DNA of 53,711 nt from Polyangium aurulentum. GTDB taxonomy: Bacteria; Myxococcota_A; Polyangia; Polyangiales; Polyangiaceae. The stretch covers positions 1-53,711 of the forward strand of contig CAMCKZ010000011.1 of the NCBI GenBank assembly GCA_945875545.1. The letters are read 5' to 3'. Under the pieces are notes generated by a model. It did not search any database and was not told where the DNA came from. It saw only the letters and a program-made list of their open reading frames with translations. The first letter of the stretch is position 1. Every line of letters begins with the position of its first letter. This document shows positions 15,999 through 24,458 of the stretch, one piece after another. The position numbers and the translations under genes are program-made.

Positions 15999-18589
15999 TC
16001 GCTGCGAAGCCTCGCGATGGCTCGCTTCGTCTCGCCGGGGGCGACGTCAACGTCGATAGTTTTAGTAAGGCCTTCGTCTGCGTTCTCGAATGTTATGGTA
16101 TGCTTGCCGGCTTTGATCGAGAAGTTGGAAATCGGCGTGGCCCCAATGACCCTTCCGTCGATCTTCACGGACGATGGCGGCACCGAATTGATGATGAGCA
16201 GCCCCATACCCGCGAGCGCACCCGGCGGCGGTGGCGCGGCGACGACGGCGGGCCGTGGTGGCGGAGCTGGAAGGGATGAAGCGGGCGGGGCCCCCACAAA
16301 TGCAGGCTTCGGCGCGACGGGCGCAGCGGGCGGGGCGGCCCAGGTAGGCTTCGGCGCGACGGGCGCAGCGGGGACGGGCGGGGCGGCCACAAATGCAGGC
16401 TTCGGCGCGACGGGCGCAGGTGCCGCGATGACCGCCACCGGCGCGGGCGCAATCGATGGAGCGGCAGCGAGCGCCAACGGGGCCAAGGCAGGAGGGGCGA
16501 CCGCCGCGGCAGGGGCAACCGCAGGCACGGCTGGAGGCGGAGCCGTCACGACCTCGGGCGACAGAGAAAAATCGACGATGGACGACTTGCTGGTCTCGAT
16601 GCTCACGGTCTTCGGTGCGGGATTTCCGAAGCCTGTAGAATGCACGGATACTGTTTTGGTTCCGATGGGGAGCTTGTCGCGCACGCAGGGCAGGCTGGTG
16701 CAAATCGTTACGCCGTCGAGTTGCACATCGAAGGCGGCAAGGGCGGCCCCGCGATGGTCGGAAATATTGACCACAAGCTTGCCGGTTTTCGGCATGAAAA
16801 GGAAAATCGCACCGCCCAGCGCGGCGGCGGCGACAGCACCGATGGTTGTCCAATTCGTGGCTTTTTGCTGGGCTCCCGACGGCGGATGGCTCAGAACCTT
16901 TTGCGGCGCCGGGGCGGCGGGCGGAGAAACCGATGGGGAGGCCGCGGTTGACAAGAGCGCGTTGGGAGGTTGGAGCGCAACGCTCGCCGACTGGATCAGC
17001 GCGTAGGAACTCGGGGCCGCCAAATCTTTGGGGCCGTCGGCATGGGCAGGTGCCGGGGCGAGGGCAGGGACCGGCACTGCGGCTGCTGGCGCGGCTGGGG
17101 CGGCGGGTGAAAGGCCCGCGATGATGGCGGGTGGGCTGACACCAAAGAGGGTTTTGGCTGCGGCGGGGGACGGCGTTGCGGCCGATGGTGCCGCAACATT
17201 TTTTGGCGCTTGGGGAGCAAAAGCCATCGCCATCATGGCCGCGGCGCCGCCCTTGTCGAAGACCTGTGTAGCCTCGTCTTCGTCTTCGGCCCAGTCGACG
17301 GCCGGTGCCGCGGGCGGCGCGGCCAGGGCGGGAGGTGGCGACGGCGGCGCGGGCTCGAACGACGGAGATTCCAGAGAAACTGCTGGCAAATGAGCGGCGG
17401 CAACGACCTCGGCTGGGGCTGGAGCCAGGGGGGCGATCGGACTCGCCATGCCAAACATGGTGCCCTTGAGGCTCATGGCGGACGGGGCCGGGGGAGGCAG
17501 CGAACGACGTTTCTTACTCAACGCCTCGAAGACGTCGAGCTCTTCCGACTGCTTTCCATCTTGCTTTTCGTTGCCCGACATCGTTCGCTTCTCCAGAGAA
17601 ACTGCTTGTTCAAGTTCTAGTTGGGGGGTTGGCAGTGGGCCCATATACGATGCGTTGTCGCCGAAAACGCGGTCCATCAGGGCGGCAAAGTCGGCCTCGT
17701 AGGCCGCAGCGGTCGCTACACCACTCGCGGTTCGGAGCGCATCGCGAAATGCACCCATTGTTGGGGGCCGAAGGTCGCGGTCTTTGCTCAGCGCGCCCGC
17801 GATAACATCGGAAATGGCGATCGAAAAGTCTGGGCGGAGGCTGGCGAGACGCCCCGGCACGTGATTGGTCAGGCGCTGAAGCGAAAGAAATTCGTTTTGG
17901 GCGTGAAACAATCGCTGCCCGGAAAACAGTTCCCAGGCGACGACGGCGAGCGCAAAAACATCGGTTCGAGCATCGACGGTGCTGCCATCGACTTGCTCCG
18001 GTGCCAAGTAGCCGAACTTGCCCTGAACGGCCCCGACCTGGCTGCGGCCTGGTGCGCTATCGACGTCTTTGGCCACCCCAAAATCGATGAGCTTGAGCGA
18101 TCCGCTTTTGCTGACGAGGATGTTTTGTGGGCTGACGTCGCGGTGAATGACCGGGCGCAAGGTGCCGTCTGCGTCCCGCCTCGCGTGGGCGTATTCGAGG
18201 GCGTCGGCGATGGCGATGACCAGCGCGCAGACGAGGGGCGTGGCGAGCAGTTCGTTTCGTGCGGTGAGCTTGGCCTGGAGCGCGGAAACGTCGCGACCGT
18301 CTATAAATTCAAACGTAATGTAGAAGAATTCGCTCACCCGACCGAAGTCCAAAAGTTGAGCAATATGCCTGTGTTTTAGCGTTGCGCCGATGCGAGCTTC
18401 TGCCTGAAAGAGCTCGGTGAGGTCTTGGATCTCTTCGTCGTCTTCGAAGCTTGGAAGCATGCGTTTGAGGGCAACGATTTCCTGGCTGCGGGAGTCGAAG
18501 GCCTTGAAGACTTCTGCCATGCCGCCACTACCGACGCGCGCGCGGAGTTCAAAGCGGCCGAAGGTCTTTGCGCGAAACGGAATTGCCAC
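15995..18589 (-). CDS. Ser/Thr protein kinase with two PEGA domains
   Basis: 864 aa. Cytoplasmic Hanks-type kinase domain about 11-285: glycine loop GSGGMAEV (20-27), Lys42, catalytic HRDVSPQN (D152), DFG (D170) and APE (197-199), all intact. Residues about 290-575 are a low-complexity Ala/Pro linker. One transmembrane helix at about 580-603 (GAVAAAALGGAIFLF) is followed by an extracytoplasmic PEGA domain (604-680, two Cys), another Ala/Pro linker with repeated VAPKPAFV units, and a C-terminal PEGA domain (about 796-864). PEGA domains are thought to bind surface or cell-wall components. GTG start. The 4-nt overlap with the PilR-like gene suggests it controls, or works with, that activator. 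Confidence 0.92.
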   Translation of the reverse strand: MAIPFRAKTFGRFELRARVGSGGMAEVFKAFDSRSQEIVALKRMLPSFEDDEEIQDLTELFQAEARIGATLKHRHIAQLLDFGRVSEFFYITFEFIDGRDVSALQAKLTARNELLATPLVCALVIAIADALEYAHARRDADGTLRPVIHRDVSPQNILVSKSGSLKLIDFGVAKDVDSAPGRSQVGAVQGKFGYLAPEQVDGSTVDARTDVFALAVVAWELFSGQRLFHAQNEFLSLQRLTNHVPGRLASLRPDFSIAISDVIAGALSKDRDLRPPTMGAFRDALRTASGVATAAAYEADFAALMDRVFGDNASYMGPLPTPQLELEQAVSLEKRTMSGNEKQDGKQSEELDVFEALSKKRRSLPPPAPSAMSLKGTMFGMASPIAPLAPAPAEVVAAAHLPAVSLESPSFEPAPPSPPPALAAPPAAPAVDWAEDEDEATQVFDKGGAAAMMAMAFAPQAPKNVAAPSAATPSPAAAKTLFGVSPPAIIAGLSPAAPAAPAAAVPVPALAPAPAHADGPKDLAAPSSYALIQSASVALQPPNALLSTAASPSVSPPAAPAPQKVLSHPPSGAQQKATNWTTIGAVAAAALGGAIFLFMPKTGKLVVNISDHRGAALAAFDVQLDGVTICTSLPCVRDKLPIGTKTVSVHSTGFGNPAPKTVSIETSKSSIVDFSLSPEVVTAPPPAVPAVAPAAAVAPPALAPLALAAAPSIAPAPVAVIAAPAPVAPKPAFVAAPPVPAAPVAPKPTWAAPPAAPVAPKPAFVGAPPASSLPAPPPRPAVVAAPPPPGALAGMGLLIINSVPPSSVKIDGRVIGATPISNFSIKAGKHTITFENADEGLTKTIDVDVAPGETKRAIARLRSE

Positions 18590-18664
18590 AGCGGGAGTCT
18601 AGCATTGACGCCCACCTATCCGTGCGTTCTCGAACGCTTTTCAGTCCGAACGCCGTGGGACGAG

Positions 18665-21286
18665 TTACGGCGTGCTCGCGGGCGCCGGCTCGGTCGCTGA
18701 TGCCCTCGGGGCGGTCGGTGCCGGTGGGGTCTTCGCGGGCTCTTTTTTTGGCCGAAAATAGCGAACGCGCTGCGCCTGAAGGGGCTGCCAGATTTGCGGG
18801 CCAACGACGGGTGTGTGCGGAAAATAACGCTGCGAAGACGGCGGCTTAGCGTAGCGAAATGAGGTGGCCCCGCCGCCCTCTCCCTTGAAAGCGCCGATGC
18901 GAATCTTGGTGGTCGGCCCGGGCCAAATCCAATCGGTCACGCCAAGCGCCACGCCCACTTGGCGGACCCAAAGACCGAGGGCTGCGGGCTTCAAAAGCGA
19001 CTTGCCCGCGTCGACGACGACGAGGTGGCCTTGGGCCCCAACGAGGCCAACAGCCAGGGTTTCGTCGCCGTTTGGCTGCGTTGCGCGACGCCCGCTTAGG
19101 AGCACCGGTTCGTCTGCGCGGGCCTCGCGATCGACCAGCGAGACCGTTCGTTTTGCGCCGAGCAGCAATTGCGTTGCGCCTCGGTTCGGCACCGCTCCCC
19201 GCGAAAAAGTCAAGAGAGTCGCGGTCGAGGGGGTCGGTTGGAGTTCGAGCGAACGCGGATCGATGCGGTGCACTTCGAGCGTGCCGCCATACTCATCTTG
19301 CACCGAGGAACGCACGACCGCGTAGGGAAATGGCTGCTGTTCTGCGAGAGGCGTTGCCCATTTGGCCGACTCGTGATTGGGCCCCGCGACGCTCGGAGGC
19401 ATGACGGGCCCCGGCAACAGCGACCGCAGCGTGAGGTAGAAAAAATCGCGGCCGTAACGCTGAACGTAAAGGGGAAAGTTCATGTGTTGCATGCTGCGGA
19501 TCATGCGGCGTGATCGGTATCGCCACCCGGGCAGATCTTTGAACGTTCCTTCGCGCTCCCACTCGCGGACGATGGGGCGCGCGAGCGGCGCAAATTCGCC
19601 ATCGGGACGCACGTTGTAAAACTCAAAACCCGCAAGCCCCGGGTTCATGTCGAGGTGAATTCCGAAGTCGCAGCGCAAGCTCGTCATGGCCGTCGCGATC
19701 GATGTGGGCGTCGCTTGGTGGCCCCAAAAGTACGCGACGTTTCCGTCGGCGGTGAGGCAAATAGCACTACGTGTAGTATGCAGGTTGTCGGCCCAGCCCG
19801 GCGGGGTGCCACCCCACCACGTGCGCTTCCAAGGATTAAACACGCCGTTTTCCACGATGGCCGTCATGTTCTGCCGAAAACTCTTGACGTCAGGCGGGAT
19901 TTCTGCCTGCGCTGGCCATGTTCCGAAGGCAGTGGAGCCGTCTTCGAGCTCAAAGACGGTGGCGGCGTAGGGCTTGGGCGGAAGGTACAAAACATGCTGG
20001 GCCTGCATGCCGAATTCGCCGTGAATTGCCTGGAATCCGCCGTTGAAACCCGCGACCAATCGGCCCATCGTTTCGGGCGACCGTGGAATGAGGCCTGGCC
20101 CCGCCGCTCCCGTGGCGCTGATCGGTTCGCTTGTTCCGGCCTCCATGTGCAGCTCGACTTGACGAGGATCCCAGGCGGTGACGAAAATGCGATTTTGTTC
20201 GCGCCCCTCGTCGGCGCGAATCCACGCGGTGACGAACGCTGCGGGCAGGCCCGGATTCGTTCGCACGAACGGATCGTTGTCGAGGGCGATCCACGCTCCC
20301 TCGCCGGGCAGTGGGGTCTCAAAAACCGGAGTGAGGGGGGGCGGGGGCCACCCGGAAACATGCGGCGCGCTGGCACTCACTGGCATTTCGCTGGGAAGGC
20401 CCAAGTCTTCTTGCGCGTCGGCGACGGTGCTCTTTCGCTCGAACCGCGCGGTGAGCGAGCCAATGCCGTCAAGGGCGCCGAAGACCGCGCCTTTGAGCCA
20501 CTGCATTTTCACATCGCCAAACCAGGAAGTGGCACGCAGGCGATCGACCAGCCACGGGACCAGGCCGGCCGGGCGCGCGGTTTCTTCGACGTCGAGAGAG
20601 GCCACCGAAGCGAGGAGCGCGGTGCTGCCATGGGCACCATGCAAGGCGAGCAACAGTTTCTCGCGGTCGATGCCGCACTCGAGCTCGCCGTTGCCGGCCC
20701 AAGAAATCGTGGCGTGTTCGACGGGTCGGTCGAACGTGCGGTGAGAGCGCGCCCAACCAGCAAAAGAGCCTGTTTCCTGCCACCGTCCGACGGCAAGTTG
20801 GAGGCTCTCGATGAACGACAAATCCGGGTCGTCGTCGGCCATCGCCCCCGCCAAGTCGACGACCGTCACACTCTCAACGAACGAGCCGCTGCTGCCCAGA
20901 AATGCGAGCCGCGTGCCCCATCGAATGGGCTGCGTTTCGTCGACGGCACTGGTTTGCGTGAGCGGGTGCAACGCATGAAGACCCGCGGCACGGGCACCCA
21001 TCATCCACTCTTCGACGATGAGAAGATCGGCCCGATCGTCGTCTGCGGGGCGACCCCGGACCACGTAGCGGCTGATGCCAACGGGGCCCGTAGCCGCATC
21101 GATCAGTTGAACGGGGTCTTTATCGGCACAGCGAAATTCCGTGGAATTATACAGTTGCGTGCAGAGTGCACTGTTAATTTCTGTCGACAGTTCGAGGGTC
21201 GAGGCGGCGACGACCGCGAGCACCATCGTCGTACCGCATGCGAGGGCTCGAGCAAAAAGCGATTCATCGCGGGTGAGGTGCCGCAT
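18665..21286 (-). CDS. phosphodiester glycosidase (NAGPA-type) domain protein
   Basis: 873 aa with one N-terminal hydrophobic helix (about 12-32, signal anchor or signal peptide). The region about 390-590 has AGFNGGFQAIHGEFGM, a long gap, then ENGVFNPWKR, RSAICLTADGNVAYFW and HLDMNPGLAGFEFYN; FNGGF and the late D-N/G pattern fit the NAGPA (phosphodiester alpha-GlcNAcase-like) fold that cleaves sugar phosphodiesters. The first 370 and last 230 residues match nothing I recognise; the tail is rich in Pro, Thr and Ala. Probably an envelope enzyme acting on glycopolymers. Its ATG overlaps the TGA of the YdjM-like gene by one base. Confidence 0.65.
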   Translation of the reverse strand: MRHLTRDESLFARALACGTTMVLAVVAASTLELSTEINSALCTQLYNSTEFRCADKDPVQLIDAATGPVGISRYVVRGRPADDDRADLLIVEEWMMGARAAGLHALHPLTQTSAVDETQPIRWGTRLAFLGSSGSFVESVTVVDLAGAMADDDPDLSFIESLQLAVGRWQETGSFAGWARSHRTFDRPVEHATISWAGNGELECGIDREKLLLALHGAHGSTALLASVASLDVEETARPAGLVPWLVDRLRATSWFGDVKMQWLKGAVFGALDGIGSLTARFERKSTVADAQEDLGLPSEMPVSASAPHVSGWPPPPLTPVFETPLPGEGAWIALDNDPFVRTNPGLPAAFVTAWIRADEGREQNRIFVTAWDPRQVELHMEAGTSEPISATGAAGPGLIPRSPETMGRLVAGFNGGFQAIHGEFGMQAQHVLYLPPKPYAATVFELEDGSTAFGTWPAQAEIPPDVKSFRQNMTAIVENGVFNPWKRTWWGGTPPGWADNLHTTRSAICLTADGNVAYFWGHQATPTSIATAMTSLRCDFGIHLDMNPGLAGFEFYNVRPDGEFAPLARPIVREWEREGTFKDLPGWRYRSRRMIRSMQHMNFPLYVQRYGRDFFYLTLRSLLPGPVMPPSVAGPNHESAKWATPLAEQQPFPYAVVRSSVQDEYGGTLEVHRIDPRSLELQPTPSTATLLTFSRGAVPNRGATQLLLGAKRTVSLVDREARADEPVLLSGRRATQPNGDETLAVGLVGAQGHLVVVDAGKSLLKPAALGLWVRQVGVALGVTDWIWPGPTTKIRIGAFKGEGGGATSFRYAKPPSSQRYFPHTPVVGPQIWQPLQAQRVRYFRPKKEPAKTPPAPTAPRASATEPAPASTP

Positions 21287-21882
21287 CAGTTTCCCGCGCC
21301 GGAACGAGAGAGTTGCTCTGCGTCGATCGCGTGCGCATCACGCGGACGAGACCGGGCCCGGAGGTGCCATGCGAGGCCCGCCAAAATGGCTGCGCCGAGG
21401 GCCTCGGAGGGCAGGTGGCTGACAAAGTTCGCCCACGCATGCTCAAGGAAATTGGGCGTACGGGTGGCCGGTGTAAATTCACCAAAGAAAGGGAAAAATG
21501 CGGCTCTCCAGGCCCCCGAGCCCTGGGTTGTGAACGGCACGCGGGCATGCCAGCAGAGGGCGACGTCTGACGCAATATCGAGAAAAATGTGGGTCACGAG
21601 GCCCACCGAAATCGCCGGCCAGATGGCACGCGACGGCACCCGGATGAACGTCGGCATAAGCAAGAGGAGCGCCGCCGCCAAAGTATGGCCAATCGTGCGT
21701 GTTCCTGGAACCAGTAACCGTACGTACGACGGTAATACGTCCGTTTGCACGAGGCCGTAATAGAGCGGCTTGTCGATGAGGTCTGGAAGAAGCGTGCCGA
21801 AGAGCACGCCCGCGAGGGGCCATTCGCGCCTCACCAAGTACACGAGACCGCCGCCGATACCGAGATGACCAAACACAAACAT
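21286..21882 (-). CDS. YdjM/DUF457-like membrane metal-dependent hydrolase
   Basis: 198 aa with four or five hydrophobic helices. GHLGIGGG near the start, GTLLPDLIDKP, GTRTIGHTLAAA and THIFLDI are the His/Asp pattern of the LexA-binding, inner-membrane-associated putative hydrolase family (YdjM). Biochemical function is unknown in the family. ATG 21882 has AAGGG upstream and begins exactly where similarity starts. Translated just ahead of the NAGPA-type protein (TGATG), so they likely act on the same envelope process. Confidence 0.72.
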   Translation of the reverse strand: MFVFGHLGIGGGLVYLVRREWPLAGVLFGTLLPDLIDKPLYYGLVQTDVLPSYVRLLVPGTRTIGHTLAAALLLLMPTFIRVPSRAIWPAISVGLVTHIFLDIASDVALCWHARVPFTTQGSGAWRAAFFPFFGEFTPATRTPNFLEHAWANFVSHLPSEALGAAILAGLAWHLRARSRPRDAHAIDAEQLSRSGAGN

Positions 21883-21925
21883 GGGCGTCCGGACCCTTAA
21901 CGTGGATTCGCCGCCGACCGGCCGT

Positions 21926-23179
21926 CTAAAGTACCGCGGTGACGTATTCGCGAATGAGCCGATGGCTGCCGTCGTCGATCGCCAAGAAGGAAAGTCCGAG
22001 GGCCACTTTGTTGTGGGCTCGCTCCACAACCCAGCGCACTTGCGAGGGAAGCGTGACGATGGCCCCGCTCACCGGAAGGGCGAACCGCACGTCGATTCGG
22101 GCGCCTTTCTCAATGGGGCACGACGCGATGACGAAGATTCCACCCTCGGAAATGTCTTCGCTGCGCCCATCGAAAGTGAGGCCGGCGTCGGTCTTCAAAC
22201 GCACGGTGGTCAAGTACGGGGCTCGCTCGGCACGCTCCCGCTGACCCGAGGGAAGGGGAGGCGGCGCGCCCGTCTTGGGAGGTGCAGGCACGGGAACGGC
22301 AACGTAGTCAAGAAGATTCGTAAAGCCGCGGTCAGGGATGCATTTGGCGAGGGCATCGGCCATCTGCGTGGCGGCTGAAAAACGCTGCCCGGGCTCGCGG
22401 CTCATGGCCTTAAACGCGATATCGCACAGGGCCTCGGGCACGTCTTCGCGCTCGTGGCGGACCCGCGGTGTGGGGCTCGTGGCGAGCTGCACAAGGACCT
22501 CTTGAAAGGAACCTTCGAAGGGAACTCGCCCCGTAAGGCATTCGAAAATGGTGACGCCGAGGGCGTAGATGTCGACGCGCGGACCGACGTCGTCGCGGAG
22601 CATCAGTTGCTCGAACGCCATGTATTCCGCGGTGCCTACAAGGGATTGTGCGCCGGTGAGTCGCGGCCCCTGGGGGGCCGGAATGGCGGACCGAACGAGT
22701 CCAAAATCGACAAGCTTTACCTGGATATTTGCTGATGAATTTCGAACAACAAAAATGTTGCCCGGCTTCACATCGCGGTGAATCGACTTGCTCGCGTGCA
22801 CCGCTGCCAACCCGTTTGCGACGTAACGCGTGACGAAGACGGTGTCTGCGACGCTGAGGCGCCGGCGCGCAACGAGGAGGCCCTCGAGGGACCGACCGCG
22901 AAGCATTTCCATCACCAAAAACGGCTGGCCGTCACTCGTTGTTCCTGCGTCGAGAACGTCGACGATGCACGGGTGCCGAACGCCGCCGAGAGCCCGCGCC
23001 TCGCTGAGCACACGCTCGCGCGCCTCATCGCTGGCGGCCATTTCTGGGAGCAAGAGTTTCACGGCTACGGTGCGGCCCGTGAGCAGGTGCTCGGCTTCGT
23101 AGACCGCGGAAACGCCGCCGCGCCCGACCTCGCGGCGGAGGATATAGCGGCCGTCGATGATGGTTCCGATCTCGCTCAC
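21926..23179 (-). CDS. Ser/Thr protein kinase with C-terminal PilZ-like domain
   Basis: 417 aa, no transmembrane segment. Kinase domain 12-285: GRGGVSAV loop (19-26), Lys41, HRDVKPGN (D136), DFG (158-160). The APE motif reads AFE (188-190): Glu kept, Pro replaced by Phe. After a Pro-rich linker (about 297-311) comes a PilZ-like domain (312-417) with DISEGG (342-347), a clean (D/N)xSxxG motif. The arginine motif is not canonical: R314, R316 and R319 give no exact RxxxR pair, so c-di-GMP binding is plausible but not assured. I infer a kinase whose activity or location responds to c-di-GMP. GTG start. Spaced 43 bp before the YdjM-like gene on the same strand, so possibly one transcript. Confidence 0.88.
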   Translation of the reverse strand: MSEIGTIIDGRYILRREVGRGGVSAVYEAEHLLTGRTVAVKLLLPEMAASDEARERVLSEARALGGVRHPCIVDVLDAGTTSDGQPFLVMEMLRGRSLEGLLVARRRLSVADTVFVTRYVANGLAAVHASKSIHRDVKPGNIFVVRNSSANIQVKLVDFGLVRSAIPAPQGPRLTGAQSLVGTAEYMAFEQLMLRDDVGPRVDIYALGVTIFECLTGRVPFEGSFQEVLVQLATSPTPRVRHEREDVPEALCDIAFKAMSREPGQRFSAATQMADALAKCIPDRGFTNLLDYVAVPVPAPPKTGAPPPLPSGQRERAERAPYLTTVRLKTDAGLTFDGRSEDISEGGIFVIASCPIEKGARIDVRFALPVSGAIVTLPSQVRWVVERAHNKVALGLSFLAIDDGSHRLIREYVTAVL

Positions 23180-23283
23180 ACCGCGAAGACTATACAGGCG
23201 ACGGGCGCGGGGAAAGGGGGCTCCGCGAAAGATGTGCTATTCTCGCGCCTCGGAACTTGCAGCGAAATACCCGTGCGCGGCGT

Positions 23284-23958
23284 TCAAGCGCTCAAATGTT
23301 GGCGCAGGAACGAAACCGTTTCGGCCCATGCGTTGGCCGCGCACGAGGCGTTGTAGACCTCCGGGCGCGACATGTTCATGAACGCGTGATCGGCTTCGTA
23401 ATACACGATGCGCACGTCTCTTTCGAAGCCGCGAAGTGAGGCCTCGATGGCTTGTATTTTCTCTGGCGTGGCCCACGTATCGCTGGAAGAAAAATGACCA
23501 AGGATCGGCGCCTCGACGGCGGACGCATCGAAAGCACCGGGAATTCCATAAAATGGAACGGCCGCTTGGATGCCTCTGAGCTGGTTCGCCGCCGCGAGGG
23601 TCAAGGCGCCGCCCATGCAAAATCCGGTCACGCCGACGCGCCCATTCGACCGGGAATGGGCGCGTAGCAACGCCAGCGCTCCCTCGATGTGGTCGAGAGC
23701 GCGGTTCCAATCGAGGCCATCCATGCGGTGCGAGGCTTCGTCCGCATTGAGCGCCACGGAGCCATCGTAGAGGTCGACCGCGAGGGTCAAAAAGCCCTCG
23801 GACGCGTAACGATCGGCGTACGCGCGAATGTTATCGTTCACGCCCCACCACTCTTGAATGAGCACCAGGCCCGGTGCTGCACCGTCACCCACGGGCACCG
23901 CCAGTTCGCCCTCAACGCTCCGACCCGAGCCGCTGCTGTATCGAATACGATTGGTCAT
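23284..23958 (-). CDS. dienelactone hydrolase family protein
   Basis: 224 aa alpha/beta hydrolase. The nucleophile elbow is GFCMGG (Cys nucleophile), followed by the acid in HFSSSDTWATP and the His in EADHAFMN, the Cys-Asp-His triad of dienelactone hydrolases. EWWGVNDNIR near the N-terminus is a family signature. It hydrolyses dienelactone or related esters; the real substrate cannot be told. ATG 23958 is preferred because GGGAG stands 8 nt upstream; two earlier ATGs lack this. Confidence 0.9.
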   Translation of the reverse strand: MTNRIRYSSGSGRSVEGELAVPVGDGAAPGLVLIQEWWGVNDNIRAYADRYASEGFLTLAVDLYDGSVALNADEASHRMDGLDWNRALDHIEGALALLRAHSRSNGRVGVTGFCMGGALTLAAANQLRGIQAAVPFYGIPGAFDASAVEAPILGHFSSSDTWATPEKIQAIEASLRGFERDVRIVYYEADHAFMNMSRPEVYNASCAANAWAETVSFLRQHLSA

Positions 23959-24075
23959 CGCCTGTCTCCCAGGTGCCATGATGCGACCATCTCGCGCCAC
24001 GCTGCAAGCGATCTCGAAGGTAACCGCGCCCGCATTCGTAGCCCTCGGAGTGCGCCGCCGGGCTACAGAGAAATC

Positions 24076-24441
24076 ATGATCTCACGCGCCCTGGTTACCG
24101 CCCTTGCCTTCGTCGTCACGGGGGCCGTTGCCTGCAAAAAAAAAGCGCCGGCCGCCGAGTCGCCGGCTCCATGCGCCACATGCGTGATCGTTACGGATCA
24201 CGGTTTCAATCCTTCGCTAGTCACCTTGCGGGCGGGCCTTCCCGGCGCAAAAACGACGCTGACGTTTACCCGCGAGACGGAAGACACGTGCGCCCTCGAC
24301 ATCGTCTTTCCTGAGCTGCACGTGAAAAAGCCGCTGCCCCTCAATCAGGCGGTATCTGTGGAGCTGCCGACCGACGAAGCGCACACCTTCGTGTTTCAGT
24401 GCGGAATGGGCATGTACAAAAGCTCCGTCGTCGTGCGCTGA
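24076..24441 (+). CDS. cupredoxin-like lipoprotein
   Basis: 121 aa. Hydrophobic signal ending GAVAC (C20), then Lys-rich start of the mature lipoprotein. The rest has the cupredoxin_1 pattern: GFNPSLVTLRAG, DTCALDIVFPELHVKKPLPLN and FVFQCGMGMYKSSVVV. The Cys of DTCALD and the Cys/Met residues of QCGMGM are the probable copper ligands. A CATC near the N-terminus adds two Cys. Likely a periplasmic copper-binding or electron-transfer protein. Start chosen for the signal peptide. Confidence 0.75.
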   Translation: MISRALVTALAFVVTGAVACKKKAPAAESPAPCATCVIVTDHGFNPSLVTLRAGLPGAKTTLTFTRETEDTCALDIVFPELHVKKPLPLNQAVSVELPTDEAHTFVFQCGMGMYKSSVVVR

Positions 24442-24458
24442 GTTGCCCGCGAGGACGC

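Noticed and set aside
14982-17006. Plus-strand open frame of 674 codons with Gly/Ala repeats
   Set aside because: Antisense to pilR and the kinase gene; its repeats mirror the kinase's Ala/Pro linkers.
19655-21760. Plus-strand open frame of 701 codons
   Set aside because: Antisense to the NAGPA-type gene; composition is shadow-like and there is no ribosome site.
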